A DNA stretch of 20,434 bases from an uncultured Collinsella sp. (GCA_900544995.1 UQXC01000037.1:1-20434), one strand, 5' to 3'. Numbered from the stretch's first letter, positions 7,474-15,011 are shown. The notes: generated from the letters alone by a model not told the origin. Made by a program: numbers and translations.

Positions 7474-8349
7474 TCAGCCAAAACGTCCCGTCAAATAATC
7501 CGCCGTGCGCGGATCGGTCGGATTCTTGAAGAGTTGCGCGGTGGGCGCGTGCTCCACCAGCTCACCCAGCAAAAAGAATGCGACCGAATCGGAGATACGC
7601 GCCGCCTGCTGCATATTGTGCGTAACGACCACGAGCGTGCAGGTCTCTTTGAGCTCGCAGGCCAGCTGCTCCACCACCAGCGTCGACACAGGGTCGAGTG
7701 CCGAGGTCGGCTCGTCCATCAGCAGAATGTCGGGCTGCACGGCAAGTGCGCGGGCGATGCACAGACGCTGCTGCTGGCCGCCCGAAAGACCCAGACCCGA
7801 CTCTTTGAGCTTGTCCTTGACCTCATCCCATAGCGCAGCGCGACGAAGGGAGTCCTCGACCAGCTCATCCAGCGCAGCGCGATCGCGCACACCCATACCG
7901 CGCGGACCATACGCGACGTTGTCGTAGATGCTCATGGGAAACGGGTTGGGGCGCTGGAACACCATGCCCACGCGCTGGCGAAGGCGGCAGATGTCGTAGT
8001 CGCCCAGGATATCTTGACCATCGAGCGCAATCTTGCCCTCGATTCGGCAGTCCTTGATGCCGTCGTTCATGCGGTTAAAGCAGCGCAGCAACGTGGACTT
8101 TCCGCAGCCCGAAGGCCCGATGAACGAGGTAATCTGCTTGTCGCGGATCTTGATATTCACGTCCTTGAGCGCATGGTGGTCGCCATAGAACAGGTCGAGG
8201 CCCTCAACATCGATTCGCGTCGGCGAGGCGGCAAGATCCTCTGCCGTGGGGCGAGTCGCATCCCCAACCTCGCGCTCGTGCGCGGCCTCGGCCTGCGCTT
8301 TCATGAGTTCTTCAAGCTCCGTGGGCTCCACAGCCGCAGCAGCCGTCAT
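7474..8349 (-). CDS. pstB: Phosphate ABC transporter ATP-binding protein PstB
   Basis: This is the ATPase subunit that would drive the PstCA permease and import inorganic phosphate. The 291 residues include Walker A GPSGCGKST (78-86), Q-loop FQRPNPFPMSIYDNVAYGPR (131-150, a strong PstB signature), ABC signature LSGGQQQR (188-195), Walker B ILLMDEPTSALD (208-219) and H-loop THNMQQAAR (243-251). The ATG at 8349 has GGAGGT seven bases upstream; a GTG five codons earlier is less likely. The ABC domain begins near residue 45, so there is an Ala/Glu-rich N-terminal extension of about 40 residues not usual in PstB. No pstS, pstC, pstA or phoU lies beside it. It is instead followed by the PhoP/PhoR-like pair. 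Confidence 0.94.
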   Translation of the reverse strand: MTAAAAVEPTELEELMKAQAEAAHEREVGDATRPTAEDLAASPTRIDVEGLDLFYGDHHALKDVNIKIRDKQITSFIGPSGCGKSTLLRCFNRMNDGIKDCRIEGKIALDGQDILGDYDICRLRQRVGMVFQRPNPFPMSIYDNVAYGPRGMGVRDRAALDELVEDSLRRAALWDEVKDKLKESGLGLSGGQQQRLCIARALAVQPDILLMDEPTSALDPVSTLVVEQLACELKETCTLVVVTHNMQQAARISDSVAFFLLGELVEHAPTAQLFKNPTDPRTADYLTGRFG

Positions 8350-8364
8350 ACCGCATACCTCCAC

Positions 8365-8431
8365 ATCGATATCAATTCAGCAGTATCGATAGTAGGAATC
8401 GCGGCTCATATGCACGTGAGCGCATTGTCAA
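8365..8431 (-). promoter_or_regulatory. Probable pstB promoter region with two inverted repeats
   Basis: On the minus strand a perfect -35 TTGACA lies at 8431-8426, and TATGAG at 8410-8405 could be the -10 with a short 15-bp spacer. The same DNA holds GCTCA-N8-TGAGC, overlapping the candidate -10. Closer to the gene, ATCGATA and TATCGAT (8365-8390) are arms around 12 bp. These could be regulator sites, but no known Pho box was matched. Confidence 0.4.
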
Positions 8432-8452
8432 GTGTTTGTAAGGGCACGCTGG

Positions 8453-9691
8453 CTATGCGGCGGGCAGCTCGATGGTGAATATCGTGTGTTCGGGCGTCGA
8501 TTCACATGCAACGGTACCGCCGTGCGCGCATACGATCTCCTTGGCGATGGCAAGCCCCAGTCCAGCGCCGCCGCGATTGGTCGCACGCGCCGCATCCAGG
8601 CGATAGAACTTCTCAAAGATCACCTTGAGCTTAGCCGCAGGGATGGGATCGCCCTGATTGATAAAGCGCACGCGCACGCCACCGCCGTCCCGGCGTCTGG
8701 CCTCGATCGTGATGGTCGAGCCCTCATAGCTATAGGCAATAGCGTTTTTCATGATGTTGTTGAACACGCGAGCCATTTTGTCGCCATCCACGAGCACCGT
8801 CAGGTCCTCGCGAATATCAACTTGGACTTCCTTATGCTGCTCGTTGAGGATGGGATAGAACTCGTCAGTCACCTGAGCCAGCAGCAACCCCAGATCAACA
8901 TAGCCGCGCGTGAGCACGATATCGTGGAAGTCAAAGCGCGTGATATCGAAGAACTCTTCGATGAGCGTATCGAGCCGGTGCGCCTTGTCGAGCGCCACGC
9001 CCGTAAAGTGCGCACGTTGCTCAACCGGCAGCTCAGGAGCCTCTTGCAGCAGCGAAAGATAGCCCACTACGCTCGCAAGCGGGGTGCGTAGGTCATGTGC
9101 CAAGTACGTAACCAGATCGTCCTTGCGATGCGACTCGTCACGCAGAGCTTGCTGCACCTTGCGCTCACGGTCACGCACGCGGTTAAGGGCGCCCTCGGCC
9201 TCCAAGAAGTCGCCGTCGATGTTGTCCCAGGTGTCGGGGTGATCGATCAGGCGATCTTGAATACGAGCGGCCAGCACACAATCGGCATGCTGCTCGCCCT
9301 GCTCGTAGCCCTGGTAGTACAGGGCGCGGCCGCACAAGAACAGCACGCACGCGGCAAGCGCCAGCACAAAGCCAAGCATGTTGAATACAAAGCCGGCATC
9401 GAACAACACCGGCCCTTCGATGCCGCCGAGCGCCATGGCGCCAATCGCCAACGTCATGGCCCACGCGGCGCCGCCAATCACCACGCAGCGGCACACGATC
9501 TCAAATCGATCGATCAGCAAAAAGCCGACCAGCAGCACCGCCAAGATTCCGACGATGTTGTCGATGCCAATCAGCAGCAGGGTCAACAAAAAGAGCAGCA
9601 CCGTTGCAAGTGCGCGATTGTCGACGACCGACCTCACGTATTCAAAGAGTCGATCGGGCACCTCGAACGCTTGTCTATCGTCTTTTGTCAT
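8453..9691 (-). CDS. VanS-like sensor histidine kinase with four predicted membrane segments
   Basis: This sensor kinase of 412 residues pairs with the VanR-like regulator just upstream. Four hydrophobic stretches fill the N-terminal part (about 28-44, 46-61, 68-90 and 97-121) with almost no extracellular domain. A linker helix follows, then the kinase core: YLAHDLRTPLASV with His199, FNNIMKNAIAY as N box (310-320), FINQGDPIP as a variant G1 (343-351), FEKFYRLD as F box (359-366) and GGAGLGLAIAKEI as G2 (374-386). The core resembles VanS. I chose the ATG at 9691 because GAGGA lies seven bases upstream and an earlier start would overlap the regulator gene in another frame. The signal sensed is unknown; the divergent carboxypeptidase gene hints at the cell wall. 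Confidence 0.88.
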   Translation of the reverse strand: MTKDDRQAFEVPDRLFEYVRSVVDNRALATVLLFLLTLLLIGIDNIVGILAVLLVGFLLIDRFEIVCRCVVIGGAAWAMTLAIGAMALGGIEGPVLFDAGFVFNMLGFVLALAACVLFLCGRALYYQGYEQGEQHADCVLAARIQDRLIDHPDTWDNIDGDFLEAEGALNRVRDRERKVQQALRDESHRKDDLVTYLAHDLRTPLASVVGYLSLLQEAPELPVEQRAHFTGVALDKAHRLDTLIEEFFDITRFDFHDIVLTRGYVDLGLLLAQVTDEFYPILNEQHKEVQVDIREDLTVLVDGDKMARVFNNIMKNAIAYSYEGSTITIEARRRDGGGVRVRFINQGDPIPAAKLKVIFEKFYRLDAARATNRGGAGLGLAIAKEIVCAHGGTVACESTPEHTIFTIELPAA

Positions 9692-9717
9692 ATCAAGATC
9701 CTCACAAGCGAAAAGCG

Positions 9718-10413
9718 TTATTCGATTATGTAGCCGACGCCCCAGACGTTTTTGATAAAGCGCGGCTTTTGTGCGTCGTCGCCAATCTTTTCGCGCAAGT
9801 GGCGAATGTGCACCATCACCGTATTGTTGGAGCCGGGCATAAAGTCCTCGTTCCACACCGCGCGGAACAGGTCCTCCACGGCCACCACGCTGCCGCGATG
9901 CTCGACCAGATACAGCAAGATTGAATACTCGGTGGGCGTGAGGCGAACCGGTGAACCGTCCACTGTCACGGAACGAGCATCGCGGTTGATCTCCAAGCCG
10001 TCGAGCTGGAGGGTCGGCGACTCGGCCGCCTGTGCACGGCTACCGTAGCTGGTGTAGCGGCGAAGCTGAGCGTGCACGCGCGCGATGAGCTCCAGCGGAC
10101 GGAACGGCTTAACCACGTAATCGTCCGCGCCAAGCGAAAGGCCCTCGATCTTGTCTTGCTGGGCATCGCGCGCCGTCAGCATGATCACGGGATAGGTATG
10201 GCTGGAACGGATCGTACGCAGTAGCTCAAAGCCATCGATATCGGGCAGCATGACATCCAGCAGCGCCAGATCGAACTCCTGCTCCAAAATCGCCTTGGCG
10301 GCATCGGCCCCGCTATAGGCAATCTGGACATCAAAGCCCTCTTTTGTAAGGTAGATACCAACCAAGTCGGCGATGGCCTTTTCGTCATCAACTACCAAAA
10401 TGCGCTCGTTCAT
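9718..10413 (-). CDS. VanR-like OmpR-family response regulator
   Basis: This DNA-binding response regulator has 231 residues. The receiver domain shows VVDDE at the start, the phosphoacceptor D53 (LLDVMLPD), T80 and K102. The stretch ADDYVVKPFRPLELIARV is very close to that of VanR proteins. The winged helix (about 133-230) has LTPTEYSILLYL and VMVHIRHLREKIG and ends in VWGVGYIIE. The ATG at 10413 follows AGGAG by about five bases. The cognate kinase gene starts 26 bp after its stop. It is divergent from the D-Ala-D-Ala carboxypeptidase gene, a likely but unproven target. No vanH, vanA or vanX genes are present, so this is not evidence of glycopeptide resistance. Confidence 0.9.
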   Translation of the reverse strand: MNERILVVDDEKAIADLVGIYLTKEGFDVQIAYSGADAAKAILEQEFDLALLDVMLPDIDGFELLRTIRSSHTYPVIMLTARDAQQDKIEGLSLGADDYVVKPFRPLELIARVHAQLRRYTSYGSRAQAAESPTLQLDGLEINRDARSVTVDGSPVRLTPTEYSILLYLVEHRGSVVAVEDLFRAVWNEDFMPGSNNTVMVHIRHLREKIGDDAQKPRFIKNVWGVGYIIE

Positions 10414-10433
10414 GCATGCTCCTCTCGCGCTCC

Positions 10434-10439
10434 ATTATG
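10434..10439 (-). promoter_or_regulatory. Possible -10 box of the VanRS-like unit
   Basis: CATAAT on the minus strand lies about 20 bp before the regulator start and would give a very short leader. No good -35 stands at the right distance (TGTGTG at 17 bp), so activation by a regulator, perhaps itself, would be needed. The inverted repeat TTAAG-N5-CTTAA at 10479-10493 lies upstream. Confidence 0.28.
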
Positions 10440-10565
10440 CCCGAGGCGACGCACGCCACACACAACAAGCGTGGGTGATTAAGTCAGCCTTAAGCACCCT
10501 TGTGCCCGTTCGGGTGCGGATGTGGGCCACGCGCGCACGCGATGATCACCGACGCCGGCAAACGA

Positions 10566-10571
10566 TATACT
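10566..10571 (+). promoter_or_regulatory. Possible -10 box of the carboxypeptidase gene
   Basis: TATACT lies 40 bp before the preferred GTG start. The position 17 bp upstream holds only TGATCA, a poor -35. If this -10 is used, the more upstream ATG at 10542 cannot be the start, which supports the GTG at 10611. Confidence 0.33.
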
Positions 10572-10610
10572 CTAGTTCCAGAAGAGACCATCCCGTCGAA
10601 AGCGAAATCC

Positions 10611-11951
10611 GTGAAGTCCCTCACCTCTTTTGCAAAGCGCTCAGCCCAGCTTGCCGCCGGCTTTGTCTGCGCTATCGCCCTTGCCGCTGGCGCGCCCACC
10701 GTCGCCGGCGCCCAAGTGCTCACGACCGACAATGTTTGCGGCAAAACCGCCGATGCGCGCGGCATCACGGCCGAAAACCTGCCCGATATCGATGCGACCA
10801 ATGCCCTCGTCATGGGCAAAGACGGCACCGTCTACTATGGGCGCGGCGCCGATGAGCAGGTTAAGATTGCCTCGATCACCAAGGTCATGACCGCAATCCT
10901 AACCGTCGAGAATTGCAAGATGGACGAGAAAGTCACGGTGAGCAACGCCGCGGCCACCGTGGGTAATTCGACCGCCGGCTTGCTCGAAGGCGACGAGCTT
11001 ACCGTGGAGCAGGCACTGCGCGGCCTGATGATTCCCTCGGGCAACGACGCCGCCATCGTGCTCGCCGAATATGTGGGCAAGAAGATCGACCCTAAGACCA
11101 AAGACGCCGAGGCCACATTTGTGAAGGCCATGAACGAGCGCGCTAAGAAGCTCGGCTGCACCGGTACGCTTTTTGAAAACCCGCATGGTCTGGACTTTGA
11201 TGAGTGGGCCGGCGACATGCACTCAACCGCACATGACGTGGCACTGATGATGCAGGAGGCCATGAAAAACGACACGATCCGCGAGGTCGTAGCGAGCGAG
11301 GATTCCTGGATCGAGGTCACGGGCGCCGACGGCACCGACCATTCGCATTCCATGGACACGCATAACTATTTGCTGGGCCAAGATGGCAACATCGGTGGCA
11401 AGACTGGCACCACCGACGATGCAGGCTATTGCTTTACGGGTGCCTACAACCGCGATGGCGACGAGATCTACACCGTCGTTTTGAACTCCACCACCACCGA
11501 CCAGCGCTTTACCGATACCGCAACCCTTGCCAATTGGTACTACGGTCACAAGGTGACGGTCGCAATCGCCAACACGCAGGAAAAGACCGCCAACGGCAAC
11601 CCGCTTATGGCGCGCATCGGCCAAACCGACTGGACGGATAAGACAATCGACGCCACGCTCGCCGATCCTACGGCGCAAGCGACCGTGTTTTCCCTTGCCG
11701 GCGAGATGAGCGAAAAGGTTAGCTACGACGATCTTTCGGGCACGGTGCATGTGGGCGACAAGGTGGGCAGCGTTACGCTTAAGCAGGGCAGCACCAAGAT
11801 CGCCGTTATGGACCTGGTCGCCGACGAGGAAGGCGCAGGGCCGAATCCCATTGAATGGCTCCTTGTGAAGCTCGACCGCCTGGGCCGCCGCATCGACAAC
11901 CGTCCACTCACGGCAGAGAGCGAGACCGTAGCCAAGGCTCCTGAGATGTAG
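10611..11951 (+). CDS. Secreted serine-type D-Ala-D-Ala carboxypeptidase (PBP5/DacA family)
   Basis: This penicillin-binding enzyme removes the terminal D-Ala from peptidoglycan side chains. From the GTG at 10611 it has 446 residues, beginning with a clear signal peptide: KSLTSFAKR, a hydrophobic core, then a likely AGA-Q cleavage site near residue 34. The peptidase S11 motifs are SITK (S88, K91), PSGND (SGN at 143-145) and GGKTGTT (KTG at 264-266). The C-terminal part includes an amphipathic IEWLLVKLDRLGRR stretch, as in membrane-anchored PBP5 proteins. The GTG is preferred because it gives a normal signal peptide, with GAAAG about eight bases upstream. An in-frame ATG at 10542 would add 23 residues ahead of it. 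It is divergent from the VanRS-like genes and ends at a strong terminator. Confidence 0.92.
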   Translation: MKSLTSFAKRSAQLAAGFVCAIALAAGAPTVAGAQVLTTDNVCGKTADARGITAENLPDIDATNALVMGKDGTVYYGRGADEQVKIASITKVMTAILTVENCKMDEKVTVSNAAATVGNSTAGLLEGDELTVEQALRGLMIPSGNDAAIVLAEYVGKKIDPKTKDAEATFVKAMNERAKKLGCTGTLFENPHGLDFDEWAGDMHSTAHDVALMMQEAMKNDTIREVVASEDSWIEVTGADGTDHSHSMDTHNYLLGQDGNIGGKTGTTDDAGYCFTGAYNRDGDEIYTVVLNSTTTDQRFTDTATLANWYYGHKVTVAIANTQEKTANGNPLMARIGQTDWTDKTIDATLADPTAQATVFSLAGEMSEKVSYDDLSGTVHVGDKVGSVTLKQGSTKIAVMDLVADEEGAGPNPIEWLLVKLDRLGRRIDNRPLTAESETVAKAPEM

Positions 11952-11979
11952 AGCGCAAGAATAATCAGCCCACTGAAAG

Positions 11980-12007
11980 GAGGCGTCCGAAAGGATGCCT
12001 CTTTTTT
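11980..12007 (+). terminator. Intrinsic terminator of the carboxypeptidase gene
   Basis: GAGGCGTCC pairs with GGATGCCTC around a GAAA loop, followed by six T residues, about 28 bp after the stop codon. Confidence 0.92.
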
Positions 12008-12009
12008 GA

Positions 12010-12027
12010 GGGTTCGAATCCCCAGCT
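12010..12027 (+). repeat. 18-nt copy of the tRNA-Ser 3' region in opposite orientation
   Basis: GGGTTCGAATCCCCAGCT on the plus strand is identical to the T-loop and 3' T-stem of the adjacent minus-strand tRNA-Ser (12108-12091). The match stops before the acceptor end, and no tRNA body precedes it. It lies squeezed between two terminators. Confidence 0.7.
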
Positions 12028-12041
12028 AACGTGGTTCAACT

Positions 12042-12068
12042 AAAAAAAGGGCCCCAAATGGAACCCTT
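12042..12068 (-). terminator. Intrinsic terminator of tRNA-Ser
   Basis: On the minus strand AAGGGTTCC pairs with GGGGCCCTT around an ATTT loop, followed by a T-run at 12046-12042. It begins 15 bp past the tRNA end. Confidence 0.85.
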
Positions 12069-12082
12069 CTTTCAAGTCATAC

Positions 12083-12173
12083 TGGCGGAGAGCTGGGGAT
12101 TCGAACCCCAGATGCCCTTTTGCGGCATACTCGCTTAGCAGGCGAGCACCTTCGGCCTCTCGGTCAGCTCTCC
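12083..12173 (-). tRNA. tRNA-Ser(GCU), reading AGC/AGU
   Basis: The acceptor strands GGAGAGC and GCTCTCC pair, with discriminator G and an encoded CCA. The anticodon arm is CTCGC-CTGCTAA-GCGAG, giving anticodon GCT. A long variable arm (TGCC and GGGCA paired) is typical of serine tRNAs. The T arm is CTGGG-GTTCGAATC-CCCAG. The total length is 91 nt including CCA. Confidence 0.97.
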
Positions 12174-12187
12174 GTAACAGCCGTTCT

Positions 12188-12216
12188 ATAGTAACCAAAC
12201 AGCCGAAGTTGAGCAA
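12188..12216 (-). promoter_or_regulatory. tRNA-Ser promoter
   Basis: TTGCTC (12216-12211) and TACTAT (12193-12188) are spaced by 17 bp on the minus strand, with the -10 ending about 14 bp before the tRNA 5' end. Confidence 0.7.
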
Positions 12217-12266
12217 GAGGGAATTTTCTAATTGCCCAGCGGCCTTTCCCCTTGCGGTTTTCGCCC

Positions 12267-14708
12267 CTACCCCAACGAACGGTTGAGGGAGCCAAGTTCG
12301 TCGTTGCCCATGGTGCGCCACATTTGGAAGATGCAGACGCGCGCCAAGAAAAAGAAGCCGTTATCGACCAACTGCACGGCGGCATCTGCAAGCTGATTGG
12401 TCACGGCGGGCACGGGAGGCAACTCGAGCCCGGCCTTACGAATGGTCTCAACCGCATCCTCAAACGTCGGCGGCTCATTGACACCCATCTCGTTCATAAG
12501 GCCCTGCATTTCCTCCAGCGCGTTGCTACTCGACTCCTCGCCGCGTGGTACCAGGCGGTAGCACGCCAGCGCGAGCTCGAGCTGGTCGCAGTTCCAATAG
12601 GCAAACGCCAGACGATAGAACAGGTAACCGATTGCGGGACGGTCGCTGGCAATACGCAGGCCGTGGCGCGCCACCTCGATAATCTCGTCAAAGCGCTCCA
12701 GACGCGCCAACACGTTGATGAGCGCAAAATGCGACTGCATGGACGAGCGAGCCAGATCGTAAAGACGGCGCACCTCGGGTAGCGCCCGTTCAAAATCCTC
12801 CTGCTCGGCGTAATAACTGCAGATCTCGTGCTGAGCAAAGTAGAGCGCGTCGGGAGCGCGCAGGATGCGCACCGAGCGATCTTCCTCCATTACCGGTAGC
12901 ACCATGCGTACCAGCTGGTTGTCGCAAAACTGCGTCTGGACCGGGCCCGTTGCCAAAAGCTCGGCAACGGCGCACTTAGCCTCCAGCTCCTCAACAAGAC
13001 GGGAAAAGCCTTCAAACGCACTTGCACGGTCAACTTTGGCCTGCTCGCGCAACTCGACGACGCGCGCCACATACGGGTCATCGTCCATCTCCATGACCTC
13101 GAGCTCATCAGCCGTATCGGCAAGCAGCAGGTCGCGCAACGCAGGCGGCAGCAAACGGTGGTCGTCACGCGGGCGAGCGTGAACCCCAGCGGGCTCAATC
13201 GCATCCGGCGCGTCCGACTCATACGCCTCAAGCACACGCTTGCACGGCATATCGTCCATGTCCATGCTCTCAAGATCCTTGGCGACAGGCACGCAATCGG
13301 CCAGATAGGCCGCGCGCCCAAAGAAATACGTTGCGACAACGCGCTCGCCCTGCTCACTGTCGGTAGCAGCAATCTGCACATAGCAGCGCGTGATGCAGGT
13401 GCCCGCGGCAAAACACGCTGCCGCAAGCGTGAGTGCCACACGTGCATCGTGCTCCGCGCCCCAGATCGCGCGCGTGTCCTCGTCCAGCTCGCGCCAGGCG
13501 TCATCTTGAGCGTCGTATTCACGTTGCGGCATGGCATCAACGACAGACTGCCCAAACCGAACGAGCATAATCCCCTCGGCAACGTTTGCCCGATAGGTAT
13601 AGTCGAGCCGTGTGACCACGTTAAGCGCCTCGACAATACGCGCGAAGCGGGTACGCACATCCCACTCACCGCCCGGCTGGCAAGCCACCGTACCCGGTTT
13701 GCCCCACGGGTTATCGCTCGAGGCCGTATCGAGCAGTCGGGGAACATCGTTGGTCGTCTTGGCGATATGCCACGCATCAAAGAGCGCGCAGCCCTCAAGG
13801 CTCGGCGAGGATGCCGCAGGGGCCAATCCGGCCCCGATGCGCTCGAGGATGCCAGAGAGGCGGTTGAGACGGCACTCGATGGCAAGCAGCATGTCAATCT
13901 CGTCCTGGTCCAGCAGGCTACGATCAAAATTGAGATAGAAAAGCTTTGAGCGATCGATGCGAGCCAGGCTCATCTCGGACTTGGCGGCGATGGTGCGCAG
14001 TCGGGGCAAGTCAATTTCGCTCATAAGGGCGGCCGCATAACGCTCGATACCGCTCGGATTCTCGGCATGGTCGACACGGTAGAGCAGCGTCTCGATAGCG
14101 TCAGGTAGCGGTGCCGTGTTAAAGCCCAAAAACACCTCGACCGGCTCGGGCAACTTTACGAGCTTTATTTTGTCGACAACGTTTTGCATGTCCGCATCGA
14201 GACCGTCGACGCCCGCCGTATTCGCAATAGCGCTTTCGGAGTTGGCAAATATCACGTAGCGCAAGAACATCGAGGCCATGAACTCGCCGTAAGGAAGGGT
14301 GCGGGTCGAATTCCATGTCTCGTGGTCGGACTGCTCGCGCATGGGGCCTTCGGGAGGGCCGGCAGTTTGCGCACACGTACGCATTGCACCGTTGGCTTCC
14401 CTTACCATAATCTCACCAATACTGGAGTCCGACTCGTCAAGGACCAGTTCCATGTCGGGATCGTTGGGCAGCGGAGCCTCGCTGACGGGGCGGTCCACCT
14501 TGTACACCTCACCCGAAACGCTTACGTAGCCCAAAAGCGACACATGACTTTTGCCAACGAATTCGACGACATAACAAGATTCATGCTGATCCTCGCCAAA
14601 GAGTTTCCAGACCACGCCATATGAGCGTCCCGCAGGCTGCTCGGGCATCGCCGGAAAGCGCTTCTTGGGATCGAGAAACCTGAGCTTGTATGTCGGACGC
14701 TCTGCCAC
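12267..14708 (-). CDS. Large protein of unknown function with TPR-like C-terminal region
   Basis: The predicted protein has 813 residues and no signal peptide or membrane segment, so it is probably cytosolic. I do not recognise the family. The first 100 residues look like a small beta-rich domain (YGVVWKLF...CYVVEFVGKSHVSLLGYVSV). The middle (about 140-470) has no familiar motif. Residues about 620-745 read as helix-turn-helix repeats of TPR type, for example HEICSYYAEQEDFERALPEV and AFAYWNCDQLELALACYRLV. The start is GTG at 14708 with AGGGTG about seven bases upstream. It is monocistronic, lying between the tRNA-Arg array and tRNA-Ser. It could be a scaffold or regulator, or a lineage-specific protein of Coriobacteriia. 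The long intact frame makes it a real gene. Confidence 0.82.
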   Translation of the reverse strand: MAERPTYKLRFLDPKKRFPAMPEQPAGRSYGVVWKLFGEDQHESCYVVEFVGKSHVSLLGYVSVSGEVYKVDRPVSEAPLPNDPDMELVLDESDSSIGEIMVREANGAMRTCAQTAGPPEGPMREQSDHETWNSTRTLPYGEFMASMFLRYVIFANSESAIANTAGVDGLDADMQNVVDKIKLVKLPEPVEVFLGFNTAPLPDAIETLLYRVDHAENPSGIERYAAALMSEIDLPRLRTIAAKSEMSLARIDRSKLFYLNFDRSLLDQDEIDMLLAIECRLNRLSGILERIGAGLAPAASSPSLEGCALFDAWHIAKTTNDVPRLLDTASSDNPWGKPGTVACQPGGEWDVRTRFARIVEALNVVTRLDYTYRANVAEGIMLVRFGQSVVDAMPQREYDAQDDAWRELDEDTRAIWGAEHDARVALTLAAACFAAGTCITRCYVQIAATDSEQGERVVATYFFGRAAYLADCVPVAKDLESMDMDDMPCKRVLEAYESDAPDAIEPAGVHARPRDDHRLLPPALRDLLLADTADELEVMEMDDDPYVARVVELREQAKVDRASAFEGFSRLVEELEAKCAVAELLATGPVQTQFCDNQLVRMVLPVMEEDRSVRILRAPDALYFAQHEICSYYAEQEDFERALPEVRRLYDLARSSMQSHFALINVLARLERFDEIIEVARHGLRIASDRPAIGYLFYRLAFAYWNCDQLELALACYRLVPRGEESSSNALEEMQGLMNEMGVNEPPTFEDAVETIRKAGLELPPVPAVTNQLADAAVQLVDNGFFFLARVCIFQMWRTMGNDELGSLNRSLG

Positions 14709-14745
14709 GAAATATCACCCTGATCGGTCGTTGAGAGAAGGAGTG

Positions 14746-14764
14746 GTCGCGGATGGGCCGCGAC
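14746..14764 (-). promoter_or_regulatory. Hairpin in the leader of the 813-residue protein gene
   Basis: GTCGCGG and CCGCGAC are perfect 7-bp arms around a 5-nt loop, about 40 bp before the GTG start. No T-run follows, so it is not a standard terminator. It may modulate the leader or be chance in GC-rich DNA. Confidence 0.3.
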
Positions 14765-14815
14765 ACCTACTCGGAATCTTACACGAGTCGACAGGAAATA
14801 GTCCGCTTTACGCCC

Positions 14816-14843
14816 GCGCCTCGACCGAGGTTCGAATCCATGC
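14816..14843. repeat. 28-bp T-arm-like repeat, copy 1
   Basis: The sequence runs GCGCCTCGACCGAGG then TTCGAATCCATGC on the plus strand. The same 28 bp occur exactly at 15290-15317 and 15480-15507. GGTTCGAATCC is the conserved tRNA T-loop core, but the flanks do not form a T stem. Confidence 0.85.
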
Positions 14844-14854
14844 AGTGCTTACGT

Positions 14855-14884
14855 AAAAGAAAAGCCCCCGTTGCCGGGAGCTTT
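14855..14884 (-). terminator. Terminator of tRNA-Arg copy A
   Basis: On the minus strand AAAGCTCCCG pairs with CGGGGGCTTT around a GCAA loop, followed by TCTTTT. Confidence 0.88.
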
Positions 14885-14893
14885 AATCTCAAA

Positions 14894-14970
14894 TGGTGCG
14901 GCGTATAGGATTCGAACCTATGACGTTCTGATTCGTAGTCAGACCCTCTATCCAGCTGAGGTAACGCCGC
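14894..14970 (-). tRNA. tRNA-Arg(ACG), copy A
   Basis: The 77 nt include an encoded CCA. The acceptor strands are GCGGCGT and ACGCCGC. The anticodon arm TCTGA-CTACGAA-TCAGA gives anticodon ACG, which is normally edited to ICG to read CGU, CGC and CGA. The T arm is ATAGG-TTCGAAT-CCTAT. It has its own promoter and terminator. Confidence 0.97.
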
Positions 14971-14982
14971 GACTTGTTGATT

Positions 14983-15011
14983 ATTATGCACATGGACTGA
15001 ATAAAGGTCAA
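14983..15011 (-). promoter_or_regulatory. Promoter of tRNA-Arg copy A
   Basis: TTGACC (15011-15006) and CATAAT (14988-14983) with a 17-bp spacer on the minus strand; the tRNA begins 12 bp further on. Confidence 0.85.

Noticed and set aside
5997..7529. 510-codon plus-strand frame across the PhoR-like and PhoP-like genes
   Set aside because: It overlaps three well-supported minus-strand genes. The product is His/Arg/Gln-rich without any domain, typical of antisense shadows.
8453..11951. Glycopeptide resistance cluster
   Set aside because: Only the regulator pair resembles VanRS. There is no vanH, vanA-type ligase or vanX, and the carboxypeptidase is of the serine PBP5 type, unlike VanY.
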